Below are positions 17,912 through 26,253 of a stretch of 64,000 nucleotides of DNA, one piece after another; within the stretch, counting starts at the first letter, position 1; every line of letters begins with the position of its first letter. Under the pieces are notes generated by a model. That model ran no database searches and was not told the DNA's origin. It saw only the letters and a program-made list of their open reading frames with translations. Origin of the DNA: Micromonospora sp. WMMD980. GTDB taxonomy: Bacteria; Actinomycetota; Actinomycetes; Mycobacteriales; Micromonosporaceae. A program made the translations under genes and the position numbers. The DNA lies in NCBI RefSeq assembly GCF_029626035.1, contig NZ_JARUBE010000003.1:1426001-1490000 (forward strand), read 5' to 3'.

Positions 17912-20900
17912 CGGATGATCCTTGCCTGCATGTCGACGGTGGTGCCGGTGGTGCCCGGCGTCACGGTGATGCTGTCCATGAGAGCACGCATCAGCACGAG
18001 CCCTCGACCCCGGCTCGGGTCCGGCGGGCGGTTCTGGTCGCGCCAGTGCCCGCTGTCGGTGACGCTCACCCGCAACGCGTCGGCGGTCGCCGCGGCGCGC
18101 AGTCGGATCCGCCCGCCGGGCCGGTCCCGGTGGCCGTGCTCGATGGCGTTGGCGCACGCCTCGCCGGCGGCCACCAGGACGTTGTAGGAGTGCGTCGGCG
18201 TCAGGCCGCACCGGTCGAGCCACCCGCGCAGCGCGGTGCGGACCTCGGCCAGACGCGACGACTCGGCGGGGAAGTCCAGCTCCAGCGGCCCGGGGTGGCG
18301 GTAGAGCAGGAGGGCGACGTCGTCGTCGTACCCGCCGTCCGGGGCGAGCCGGGCCATCACCTCGCTGGCCAGGTCGTCGATCGGGGTGGACCGACCCTCC
18401 TGGATGGTCGCGGTGGCCCGGTCGATACCGGCGGTCAACGGCTGCCGTCGGCGCTCGACGAGGCCGTCGGTGTAGAGCATCAGCGTGGCCCGTGCCGGCA
18501 CGGTGACCTCCGCCTCCGGGCGGTCGCGGCCGGCGCGGACCGCGAGCGGCCGGGACCGGCCCTGGTCGAGCAGCGCGATCGTGCCGTCGGGATGCGCCAC
18601 GACGGCCGGCGGGTGCCCGGCGCTGGAGTAGACCAGCCGGCCGGTGGCCGGGTCGAGCACCCCGCAGAAGACCGTGGCGCACTGCGCGCCCGGCAGCAGC
18701 GCGGCGAACCGGTCCAGCGCCACCAGCGTCCGGGCCGGGCTGGCGTCCTGGAGCAGCAGCGCGCGGCAGGCGCTGCGTAGCTGCCCCATCACGGTGGCGG
18801 CCCGTAGTCCGTGCCCCACGCAGTCGCCGACCACGATGCCGATCCGCCCGTCCGGCAGCTCGACCGTGTCGTACCAGTCGCCGCCGACCTTGAGCGGAAG
18901 CGTGGCGGGGGCGTAGCGCACCGCGAAGCCGGCGGGCAGTTGGGCCGGGCCGAGGATCGCCCGTTGCAGGGCCAGCGCGGTCTCGCGCTGCTGGTCGATC
19001 TGGTGCACCCGGTGCAGCCCCTGGGCGACGTGGCCGGCGAGCAGGGCCAGCAGGGTCTGGTCCTGCTCGGTGAAGGGTCGCTTCTCGCCCAGGTCGATCC
19101 AGATCGCCATGGTGCCGTGCGGGTGTTCGACCGTGATCCCGGCGCCGTGCGCCCGCGTCGCCACCGGCGTCAGCAGCGGTGTGTCCCGCAGCGCGACGAG
19201 TGCCTGGCGACGCGCGTCCGGCAGCGAGTCCCAGCGCAGCAGCGGGTCGGTCGCGGTGACGTCCGGGGCGGGGGAGTCGCCGAACACGGCGGTGAGCACG
19301 CCGGCGGCCCGCCACAGCTTGCGCATCTCGTCCAGCACCCCGCGCAGGGCGTCGGCGAGGTCCTCCGCCTGGGACAGGCGCATGCTGAGGCCGGCCAGCG
19401 CGGTCTCCCGCTGCACCGCGTAGTGCTCGGCGGTCACGTCGCGGAACGTCCCCACGATCACCCGGCGCCCGGTGTCCGGGTCGTCGACCTGGTTGAACGC
19501 GGCCGCGATCCAGAGCCGGTGGCCGTCGCGGTGGGTCACCGGCACGGTGTAGCTGCCCTGGGTCTGGCCGAGCAGCGCCGAGAACGCCGCGGACACCTGC
19601 CGGTGCGCCTCGGGTTCGGCCTCCGGATCCGGCCACCACGGCTGCACCGGCGGATAGGGGAGGTCCTCGGGGCCGTAGCCGAGAATGTCGGTGAACGCCG
19701 CGTTGATCTCGACGACAGCTCCGTCGGAATCGCAGACGAAGAACGCCTCCTGCAACGAGTCGATCAGCGCGGTACGCCACCGGGCGTGGTGGTTGCGCAG
19801 CCGGGCCAGCTCCACGTTGGCCCGCACCCGGGCCAGCAGCTCGGCGGCCGGGAACGGTTTGACCAGGTAGTCGTCGGCGCCGGCCTCCAACCCCTCGATC
19901 GAGGCCTCCTGCCCGGCGCGGGCGGACAGCAGCAGCACCGGCGTGCCGGCCGTGCGCGGGTCGGCGCGCAGCGCGGCCACCAGGCGCAGTCCGTCGAGCC
20001 GGGGCATCATCACGTCGCTGACCACCAGGTCGGGCGGGCGCGTACGGGCGGCCTCCAGCGCCTCCTGCCCGTCGGTGACCGCCTGCACCCGGTGCCCGGC
20101 GGAGCGCAGCAGGCGGGTGAGGTATTCCCGCATGTCGGCGTTGTCGTCGGCGACCAGGACCCGGGCTGCGACCTGTCCCGGCAGGGCCGGCCTCGGCCCG
20201 TCGACGGGCACCGGGTCCTCCGGGACCATCTCGGTGCCCGGATCGGCCGGCAGCCAGCGCAGCGCCTCCTGCACGAACGGCTCGGCGGAGCCCGCGGACC
20301 GGCCCGAGCCGGCCGGGGCGACCGCGTCGGCGGGCAGGTGCGCGACGCCGAACGGCAGCCGGACCGTGAACTCGGTGCCCCGGCCGGGCGCGCTGGCGGC
20401 GGTGATGGTGCCGCCGTGCAGCCCGATCAGCTCCTTGACCAGCGCCAGGCCGATCCCGCTGCCCTCGTCGGAGCGGGACCTGGCGTTCTCGATCCGGTGG
20501 AACCGCTCGAACAGCCGGGGCATCTCGTCCTCGGCCACGCCGATGCCGGTGTCGGCCACCCGCAGGACGGCCTGCCCGTCCTCGACCCGTAGGAGCACCC
20601 GGACGGTGCCGTCGAAGGTGAACTTCAACGCGTTGCTGAGCAGGTTGAGCACCACCTTCTCCCACATCGCCGGGTCGATGTGGACCGGCTGGGGCAGCGG
20701 CGGGCAGTCGACCTCGAAGGCGAGGCCGGCACGTTCGATCGCGGAGCGGAAGACGCTGGCCAGGTCGGCGGTGACCGCGCCCAGCTCCACCGGCTGGAAG
20801 CGGGCCCGCATCCGGCCCGCCTCGAGGCGGGAGAAGTCGAGCAGGCTGTTGACCAGCCTGCCCAGGCGCAGCCCGTTGCGGCGGACGACCTCCAACTCCT

Positions 20901-22062
20901 CGCGGACCTGGTCGTCGGCGTCCCGCAGCCGGCCCCGCAGCTCGTCCACCGGCCCCATGATCAGGGTCAGCGGGGTGCGGAACTCGTGGCTGATGTTGGA
21001 GAAGAACGCGGTCTTGGCCCGGTCCAGCTCGGCGAGTTCCTCGGCCCGCCGCTGCTGGGCCTGGTAGCTGCGGGCGCTCGCGATCCCGGTCGCCACGTGC
21101 CCGGCGGTCAGTTCCACGAACCCGCGGTAGCCGTCGTCCAGCGCCCGGTAGCGGTTGAGCCCGGCCACCAGGAACCCGTAGGGCGAGCCGCCCTGCTGAC
21201 GCAGCGGCACCAGCAGCGCCTCGGTCGGCGGGTCCGGCCAGCCGCCCGTCGGCAGGTCGGCGAGCCCGTCGCCGTCCAGCGGCACCAGGACCGACTCGCC
21301 CTCGGTCAGGGCGCGCGCCGGCCACCGGGCCACCGTGTCGTCGGGTGACAGCGTCGCCGGAGCCGCCGGGTGGCCGACGGCGAGGCCCGTCGCCTCCGCC
21401 AGTCGCGCGTCACCGTCGTCACCGAACAGGTACGTCAACGTGAACGGCAGATCCCACGGGTTGCGCCCGAGCTGGCGGGCGGCGAAGGCGAGCGTCTCCT
21501 GCTCGGTGCGGATCACGCTCGGGTCCGAGCCGAGGTCGCGCAGGGTGGCCATCCGCCGCTCGCCGATGACCCGCTCGGTTTCCTCGCTGACCACGCAGAG
21601 CATCCCGACCAGGGCGCCGTCGTCGTCGCGGAGTGGGCTGTAGGAGAAGGTGTGGTAGGTCTCCTCCCGGTAGCCGGAGCGCTCCAGGAACAGCAGCAGC
21701 CCCTCGTCCCAGGTCGCCTCGCCGGTGCGCAGCACGGTGTCGATGCGGGGGCCGATGTCGTCCCAGATCTCCGCCCACACCTGGTTGGCCGGCCGGCCCA
21801 GCGCCCACGGGTACTTGCGGCCGAGGGTGTCGCGCCGGTAGGCGCCGTTGCAGAAGAAGGTCAGCTCGGGGCCCCAGGCCATCCACATCGGGAAGCGGGA
21901 GGAGAGCAGGATGCGCACCGCGGTCCGCAGGCTCTGCGGCCAGCCGTCGGGCGGCCCGAGGGGATGCGTCGACCAGTCGACGCGCGCCAGCTCCGGGCCG
22001 ATCTCAGCGTCGACGGCGAACACGTCGGCACGTGTCCGCGGGTCGGTGCCTGCGCCGGTCAT
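17908..22062 (-). CDS. Hybrid histidine kinase with receiver, SpoIIE phosphatase and anti-sigma kinase domains
   Basis: This 1384-residue cytoplasmic protein has a PAS-like region (30-170), a GAF-like region (190-340), and HisKA with His359 (FSNISHEFRTPLTLIMGP). HATPase follows (460-570; N box LLSNALK, GSGIGLALVKELIG), then a receiver (633-755; Asp683 in VVSDVMMP), PAS (765-880), GAF (890-1020), a PP2C/SpoIIE phosphatase (1030-1255; GGDWYDTVELPDG, VGDCVGHG) and a C-terminal RsbW/SpoIIAB-like HATPase (1260-1384; GEACANAIEHGHRD). It joins two-component sensing to partner switching in one chain and is translationally coupled to its STAS substrate. The ATG at 22062 was chosen because the upstream frame looks non-coding. 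The signal is unknown. Confidence 0.93.
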   Translation of the reverse strand: MTGAGTDPRTRADVFAVDAEIGPELARVDWSTHPLGPPDGWPQSLRTAVRILLSSRFPMWMAWGPELTFFCNGAYRRDTLGRKYPWALGRPANQVWAEIWDDIGPRIDTVLRTGEATWDEGLLLFLERSGYREETYHTFSYSPLRDDDGALVGMLCVVSEETERVIGERRMATLRDLGSDPSVIRTEQETLAFAARQLGRNPWDLPFTLTYLFGDDGDARLAEATGLAVGHPAAPATLSPDDTVARWPARALTEGESVLVPLDGDGLADLPTGGWPDPPTEALLVPLRQQGGSPYGFLVAGLNRYRALDDGYRGFVELTAGHVATGIASARSYQAQQRRAEELAELDRAKTAFFSNISHEFRTPLTLIMGPVDELRGRLRDADDQVREELEVVRRNGLRLGRLVNSLLDFSRLEAGRMRARFQPVELGAVTADLASVFRSAIERAGLAFEVDCPPLPQPVHIDPAMWEKVVLNLLSNALKFTFDGTVRVLLRVEDGQAVLRVADTGIGVAEDEMPRLFERFHRIENARSRSDEGSGIGLALVKELIGLHGGTITAASAPGRGTEFTVRLPFGVAHLPADAVAPAGSGRSAGSAEPFVQEALRWLPADPGTEMVPEDPVPVDGPRPALPGQVAARVLVADDNADMREYLTRLLRSAGHRVQAVTDGQEALEAARTRPPDLVVSDVMMPRLDGLRLVAALRADPRTAGTPVLLLSARAGQEASIEGLEAGADDYLVKPFPAAELLARVRANVELARLRNHHARWRTALIDSLQEAFFVCDSDGAVVEINAAFTDILGYGPEDLPYPPVQPWWPDPEAEPEAHRQVSAAFSALLGQTQGSYTVPVTHRDGHRLWIAAAFNQVDDPDTGRRVIVGTFRDVTAEHYAVQRETALAGLSMRLSQAEDLADALRGVLDEMRKLWRAAGVLTAVFGDSPAPDVTATDPLLRWDSLPDARRQALVALRDTPLLTPVATRAHGAGITVEHPHGTMAIWIDLGEKRPFTEQDQTLLALLAGHVAQGLHRVHQIDQQRETALALQRAILGPAQLPAGFAVRYAPATLPLKVGGDWYDTVELPDGRIGIVVGDCVGHGLRAATVMGQLRSACRALLLQDASPARTLVALDRFAALLPGAQCATVFCGVLDPATGRLVYSSAGHPPAVVAHPDGTIALLDQGRSRPLAVRAGRDRPEAEVTVPARATLMLYTDGLVERRRQPLTAGIDRATATIQEGRSTPIDDLASEVMARLAPDGGYDDDVALLLYRHPGPLELDFPAESSRLAEVRTALRGWLDRCGLTPTHSYNVLVAAGEACANAIEHGHRDRPGGRIRLRAAATADALRVSVTDSGHWRDQNRPPDPSRGRGLVLMRALMDSITVTPGTTGTTVDMQARIIR

Positions 22063-22269
22063 CGCCAGAGTCTCCCTCACCGCATCGGATCCCGCTCGTC
22101 CAGGTGGTGGCGCTACCCGGTGGGCAGAAGCGGACCCGATCGGCGTTCCGCCGCTCGAACGGCCTCCCGCGTAGCTCTCCGCGGTCGTCTTGCCCCGAAG
22201 AGGTCCCGGCCATGCGGCTGGTCGACGTCGGGCACGCCACAGTCGCGGGGACCGGTCGGACACAGCGAA

Positions 22270-22291
22270 GGCAGGGAGTGATCTCCCTGCC
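22270..22291. promoter_or_regulatory. 9-bp inverted repeat in the divergent promoter region
   Basis: GGCAGGGAG (22270-22278) pairs with CTCCCTGCC (22283-22291) over a four-base loop. It lies in the 331-base gap between the divergently transcribed hybrid kinase and rifamycin phosphotransferase genes. It could be an operator for either gene or a short hairpin. Apart from this and the element at 22315 I see nothing else in 22063-22393. Confidence 0.4.
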
Positions 22292-22314
22292 ACCTCTAAC
22301 GTATATCGCCCCCG

Positions 22315-22333
22315 GGGGCTTGTGGCAAGACCC
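22315..22333 (+). promoter_or_regulatory. Rifamycin-associated element (RAE)
   Basis: GGGGCTTGTGGCAAGACCC is a 19-base imperfect inverted repeat (CTTG and CAAG around TGG) and closely resembles the published RAE consensus as I recall it. The RAE is found upstream of rifamycin-inactivating genes in actinomycetes and drives induction by rifamycins. It sits 61 bases before the start of the rifamycin phosphotransferase, as expected. Confidence 0.75.
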
Positions 22334-22393
22334 GGGTGGTGCCGCAGAATCGTCGCCCGGACGCGGTTCGAGCTGGGAAAACGGGGGCAGACG

Positions 22394-24994
22394 ATGGTTG
22401 GACGGTACGTGGTGGGGTTCGACGAGGTCGACGAGACGCAGCTCGCGCTCGTCGGCGGCAAGGGCGCCCACCTGGGGGCGCTGTCCCGCACCGACGGCGT
22501 GGGCGTGCCGGCCGGCTTCTGCGTGACCACCGACGCCTTCGGGCAGGCCGTCGCGGGTGTACCGGAGTGGGGTGAGCGCCTCGACCGGCTCTCCCGCCTG
22601 ACGCCCGCCGACCGGGAGGCGATCGCCGCGGTCGGCGCGGAGATCCGCCGCGCGGTCGAGGAGACGGCCGTCCCCGACGACGTCGCGGCGGCGATCACCG
22701 GCGCGCTGGGCGACCTCGGCGTGGACGGCGCCTACGCGGTCCGCTCCAGCGCCACCGCGGAGGACCTGCCCACCGCCTCGTTCGCCGGCCAGCAGGACAG
22801 CTACCTGAACGTGGTCGGCCCGGCCGCCGTCCTCACCCACGTCGGCCGGTGCTGGGCGTCGTTGTTCACCGAGCGGGCGGTGACCTACCGTCTCCGCAAC
22901 GGCATCGACCACCGGGCCGTGCGGATGGCCGTGGTGGTGCAGCGGATGGTCCTTCCCGAGGCCGCCGGGGTCCTCTTCACCGCCGACCCGGTCACCGGCA
23001 ACCGGACGGTCGCGTCGGTGGACGCCGGCTTCGGGCTCGGCGAGGCGCTGGTCGCCGGCCACGTGCGCCCGGACGTGTTCACGGTCCGCGACGACACGCT
23101 CCGCACCCGGACGATCGCGGCCAAGCGGGTGGCCGTGCTCGCCGTGCCGGGCGGCGGGACACGGGTGGTGCCCGTCGACCCGGCCCGCCAGGAGCAGCCG
23201 GCGCTCACCGACGCGCAGGTGCTGCGGCTGGTCCGGCTCGGCCGGCGGATCGAGGCCCGGTTCGGCCGCCCGCAGGACGTCGAGTGGGCCCTCGTCGACG
23301 GCGACTTCCAGATCCTGCAGAGCCGGCCGATCACCACGCTGTTCCCGGTGCCGGCGGTCGACGACGGGCAGAGGCACGTCTACCTGTCCGTCGGGCACCA
23401 GCAGATGATGACCGACGCGATGCGGCCGCTGGGCCTGTCGATGTGGCGGCGGACCGCCATGGCGCCCATGCACTCCGCCGGCGGTCGGCTCTTCGTCGAC
23501 GCCACCCCGCGCCTGACCGACCCGGCCGGCCGCGCCGCCTTCCTGGACCTGATGACGCGCTCCGACCCGCTGACCCGCGACGCGCTGGAGACGATCCTGG
23601 AGCGCGGCGACGTCGTGCCGACGCTGCCGGACGCCGCTCCCGCCGGCCCGCCGACCGGCCTCCCGCCGGCGACGATCGAGACGGATCCGGCCATCGTCAC
23701 CGCGCTGATCGAGGGCAGCCAGGACAGCATCGCGGCGCTGCGGCACGACGTCCGGACCCGGTCCGGTCCGGCGCTGTTCGACTTCCTGGTCGAGGCGTTC
23801 GAGGAGCACAAGCGGGTCCTCACCGACCCGGTCAGCATCCAGGCGATCATGGCCGGGATGGAGGCCACCTGGTGGCTCAACGACAAGCTGGCCGAGTGGT
23901 TGGGTGAGCGGAACGCCGCCGACACGTTGACGCTCTCCGCTCCCGGCAACGTGACCTCGGAGATGGGGCTGGCGCTGCTCGACGTCGCCGACGTGATCCG
24001 ACCGCACCCGGAGGTGGTGGCGTTCCTGCGCGAGGTCGGCGATCACGACGACTTCCTCGACGAGCTGCCGAAGCTGCCCGGCGGCGCCGAGGCGCGCGCC
24101 GCGATCGAGGACTACCTCGGCCGCTACGGCATGCGGTGCGTCGGCGAGATCGACATCACCCGGCCCCGCTGGTGCGAGCAGCCAACCGCCCTCGTCCCGC
24201 TGATCCTCGACCACGTCCGCACCTTCGCCCCCGGCGAGGCCCGCCGGCGCTTCGAACAGGGACGGCAGACCGCGCAGCGCACCGCCGAGGAGGTGCTGGC
24301 CCGGTTGCGGGCGCTGCCGGACGGCGACCGTAGGGCCGACGAGACCCGACGCGTGATCGACCGGGTGCGCACCTTCATCGGCTACCGGGAGTATCCGAAG
24401 TACGACATCGTCAGCCGCTACCTCGTCTACCGGCAGGCATTGACGGCGGAGGCCGACCGGCTCGTCCGGGCCGGCGTGCTCGCCGAGCGGGAGGACGCCT
24501 ACTTCCTGACCTTCGACGAGTTTCGCGACGCGGCGCGCACGCACCGGGTGGACGCGCGGCTCGTCCACGAGCGCCGCGACGCCTACCGGTGGCACCGGAC
24601 GCTGACGCCCCCGCGCGTGCTCACCTCCGACGGCGAGGCGCTCGCCGGGGCGTACCGGCGCGACGACGTGCCGAGTGGCGCCCTGGTCGGGCTGCCGGTG
24701 TCGCACGGGACCGTGGAGGGGCGGGCCCGGGTCGTGCGGGATCTGGCCGTGGCCGACCTGGCACCGGGCGACATCCTCGTCACCGCTCACACCGATCCCA
24801 GCTGGACGCCCCTGTTCGTGGCCGTCGCCGGCCTGGTGACGGAGGTGGGCGGGCAGATGACCCACGGCGCGGTGATCGCCCGGGAGTACGGCCTGCCGGC
24901 CGTGGTGAACGTGCCGGACGCCACCCGGCTGATCGCCGACGGCCGGCGGATCCGGGTGCACGGCTCCGCCGGCTACGTCGAGTTGCTGTCCTGA
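22394..24994 (+). CDS. rph: Rifamycin phosphotransferase
   Basis: This 866-residue cytosolic enzyme transfers the beta-phosphate of ATP to the 21-hydroxyl of rifamycins and so inactivates them. It has an N-terminal ATP-grasp domain (1-315; LVGGKGAHLGAL, AVRSSATAEDLPTASFAGQQ), a central rifamycin-binding domain (320-750) and a C-terminal swivelling His domain (770-866). That domain carries catalytic His824 in GGQMTHGAVIAREYG. Length and His position match the characterised Listeria enzyme (867 residues, His825). PEP synthase is the alternative family name, but it is shorter and lacks this central domain. A rifamycin-associated element lies upstream. It probably protects against rifamycins made by neighbours. 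Confidence 0.93.
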   Translation: MVGRYVVGFDEVDETQLALVGGKGAHLGALSRTDGVGVPAGFCVTTDAFGQAVAGVPEWGERLDRLSRLTPADREAIAAVGAEIRRAVEETAVPDDVAAAITGALGDLGVDGAYAVRSSATAEDLPTASFAGQQDSYLNVVGPAAVLTHVGRCWASLFTERAVTYRLRNGIDHRAVRMAVVVQRMVLPEAAGVLFTADPVTGNRTVASVDAGFGLGEALVAGHVRPDVFTVRDDTLRTRTIAAKRVAVLAVPGGGTRVVPVDPARQEQPALTDAQVLRLVRLGRRIEARFGRPQDVEWALVDGDFQILQSRPITTLFPVPAVDDGQRHVYLSVGHQQMMTDAMRPLGLSMWRRTAMAPMHSAGGRLFVDATPRLTDPAGRAAFLDLMTRSDPLTRDALETILERGDVVPTLPDAAPAGPPTGLPPATIETDPAIVTALIEGSQDSIAALRHDVRTRSGPALFDFLVEAFEEHKRVLTDPVSIQAIMAGMEATWWLNDKLAEWLGERNAADTLTLSAPGNVTSEMGLALLDVADVIRPHPEVVAFLREVGDHDDFLDELPKLPGGAEARAAIEDYLGRYGMRCVGEIDITRPRWCEQPTALVPLILDHVRTFAPGEARRRFEQGRQTAQRTAEEVLARLRALPDGDRRADETRRVIDRVRTFIGYREYPKYDIVSRYLVYRQALTAEADRLVRAGVLAEREDAYFLTFDEFRDAARTHRVDARLVHERRDAYRWHRTLTPPRVLTSDGEALAGAYRRDDVPSGALVGLPVSHGTVEGRARVVRDLAVADLAPGDILVTAHTDPSWTPLFVAVAGLVTEVGGQMTHGAVIAREYGLPAVVNVPDATRLIADGRRIRVHGSAGYVELLS

Positions 24995-25023
24995 CCCCGG
25001 GCGGGAGCGGCGGCCGGGCCGGC

Positions 25024-25798
25024 TCAGCGGTAGCCGGCGGCCACGACGTTGGCCTGCACGGCGTTCTCGGTGGCGTCCGAGGGGTAGCCGGCCACCATCG
25101 CGCCCTCGTAGAACGTGCCGACGCTCTGTTCCGGTTGTCGATGCAGCAGTCGCCGCCGCTGCCCAGGATGATCGCGCCCTGCTTCCGCATCGGGCTGTAG
25201 CCGCGGGGCAGCGACCCGTCGTAGAGCGTGTAGAGGCCGCCGGACTGCGCGTTTTGCCCTTGATGGCGAAGCGCGAGGTGCCGTTGTCCTTCAGGGTGGC
25301 GGTGACGAACTTGCTGGTGAAGGCGCGCTGGTTCGGGTTCCACGCCGAGCTGCCACCGGGGTAGAGACCATATTCGAGGTCGGCCTGCACCCAGGGCCCG
25401 GTGCCGGAGCAGCCGCCGAACCAGCAACTGGTGCCGAAGTAGATCGCGTCCATCGCCCCGGCCCCGTCGGCCCGCCGGGTGGTCTCGCTGTTGCCGTAGT
25501 CGAAGCAGCAGCCGCTGTTGACGTGGGTGCCGCTGGTCACCATGTGCATGCCCTCGGGCGCGCTGCCGGTGGGCACGCCGGTCAGGTGACCGTCCCGCCA
25601 GTAGCTGCTGTTGCCGGGGATGAACAGCGAGTACGCCTTCGCGCCCCCGACCGTGACCGACTCCCGGTTCGCCACCGCCGGCTGCACCGCGCCACCGATG
25701 CCGCCGGACCCCTGGTAGCCGAGGTTGTTGCCCCGGGTCGTCTGGTCGTAGATCCAGGTGATGACGCATGTGGTGTTGGCCGCCGCCTCGCCGCGGTG
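25024..25798 (-). pseudogene. Degraded GH54 alpha-L-arabinofuranosidase
   Basis: The minus strand preserves most of a GH54 catalytic domain in three frames: ANTTCVITWIYDQTTRGNNL through CCFDYGNSETTRRADG, then NAQSGGLYTLYDGSLPRGYS to GAIILGSGGDCCIDN, then GTFYEGAMVAGYPSDATENA to AAGYR and a stop. There are two frameshifts (near 25250 and 25135). The first hundred residues and the signal peptide are missing. The acidic residue in GAMDAIYFG is Asp, where the intact copy at 41471 has Glu (GTMEAIYFG). It lies back to back with araB across lac-type operators, so it was probably once an arabinose-regulon member. Confidence 0.85.
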
Positions 25799-25845
25799 CC
25801 GATGGTGTCCGCCCGGCGACGTCCGGTAGGCGCAGCGATGTCGCG

Positions 25846-25863
25846 GATGTTATCGCTAACATC
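25846..25863. promoter_or_regulatory. Lac-type operator, araB side region (site 1)
   Basis: GATGTTATCGCTAACATC is an inverted repeat (GATGTTA / TAACATC) related to the TGTTAGCGCTAACA motif found at the other arabinose promoters. It lies just upstream of the broken GH54 gene and about 400 bases before araB. The 25799-26253 interval contains no gene, only these operators and the araB promoter. Confidence 0.65.
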
Positions 25864-26039
25864 AAACGGCGTAAATAGCTGCGCGGGTCCTGGGCGGGTC
25901 CCGGGTGGCTCCGGAAAGCTGTCGTTCGGCGGAAGAAATGGCCGTTGAGAGCGCTTCTGACGGCCTCGGGGCCGCCGGGGCTGCATCGTCGCCCGGGGTG
26001 GGGCGGAAAGATCGAACGTCGGCACCTAGATGCATCGAT

Positions 26040-26053
26040 TGTTGTCGCTAACA
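26040..26053. promoter_or_regulatory. Lac-type operator (site 2)
   Basis: TGTTGTCGCTAACA differs at two positions from the palindrome TGTTAGCGCTAACA. It lies about 170 bases upstream of the operator that covers the araB promoter, a spacing that could allow looping by a tetrameric or paired repressor. Confidence 0.6.
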
Positions 26054-26197
26054 CGAGGGCGCTCGGTGCCGATCGGCCGAGATCGTGGCACCGCGCGACG
26101 ATCTTCGACGGAGGGTGGTCGGGCCGGTCCCGGCGCGGGCGTCGGCGGGCGCCCGGATCCGCCGGCCCTCGTTACGCAGCCGTTGCCCGCAGGTGTC

Positions 26198-26226
26198 TTG
26201 ACGGATGTATATGTGAGCGCTAACAC
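26198..26226 (+). promoter_or_regulatory. araB promoter with overlapping operator (site 3)
   Basis: TTGACG (26198-26203) and TAACAC (26221-26226) are 17 bases apart. The operator TGTGAGCGCTAACA (26212-26225) covers the spacer and -10, one mismatch from the palindrome, so repressor binding would block RNA polymerase. GGGAGAGG at 26241-26248 is the araB ribosome site. Confidence 0.7.
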
Positions 26227-26253
26227 TAACTCCGTGACACGGGAGAGGTGCAG

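Noticed and set aside
22004..25687. A minus-strand open frame of over 1200 codons covering the rifamycin phosphotransferase gene
   Set aside because: Only its first 130 or so codons are meaningful (part of the broken GH54 gene). The remainder is antisense to the phosphotransferase and has no recognisable protein pattern.
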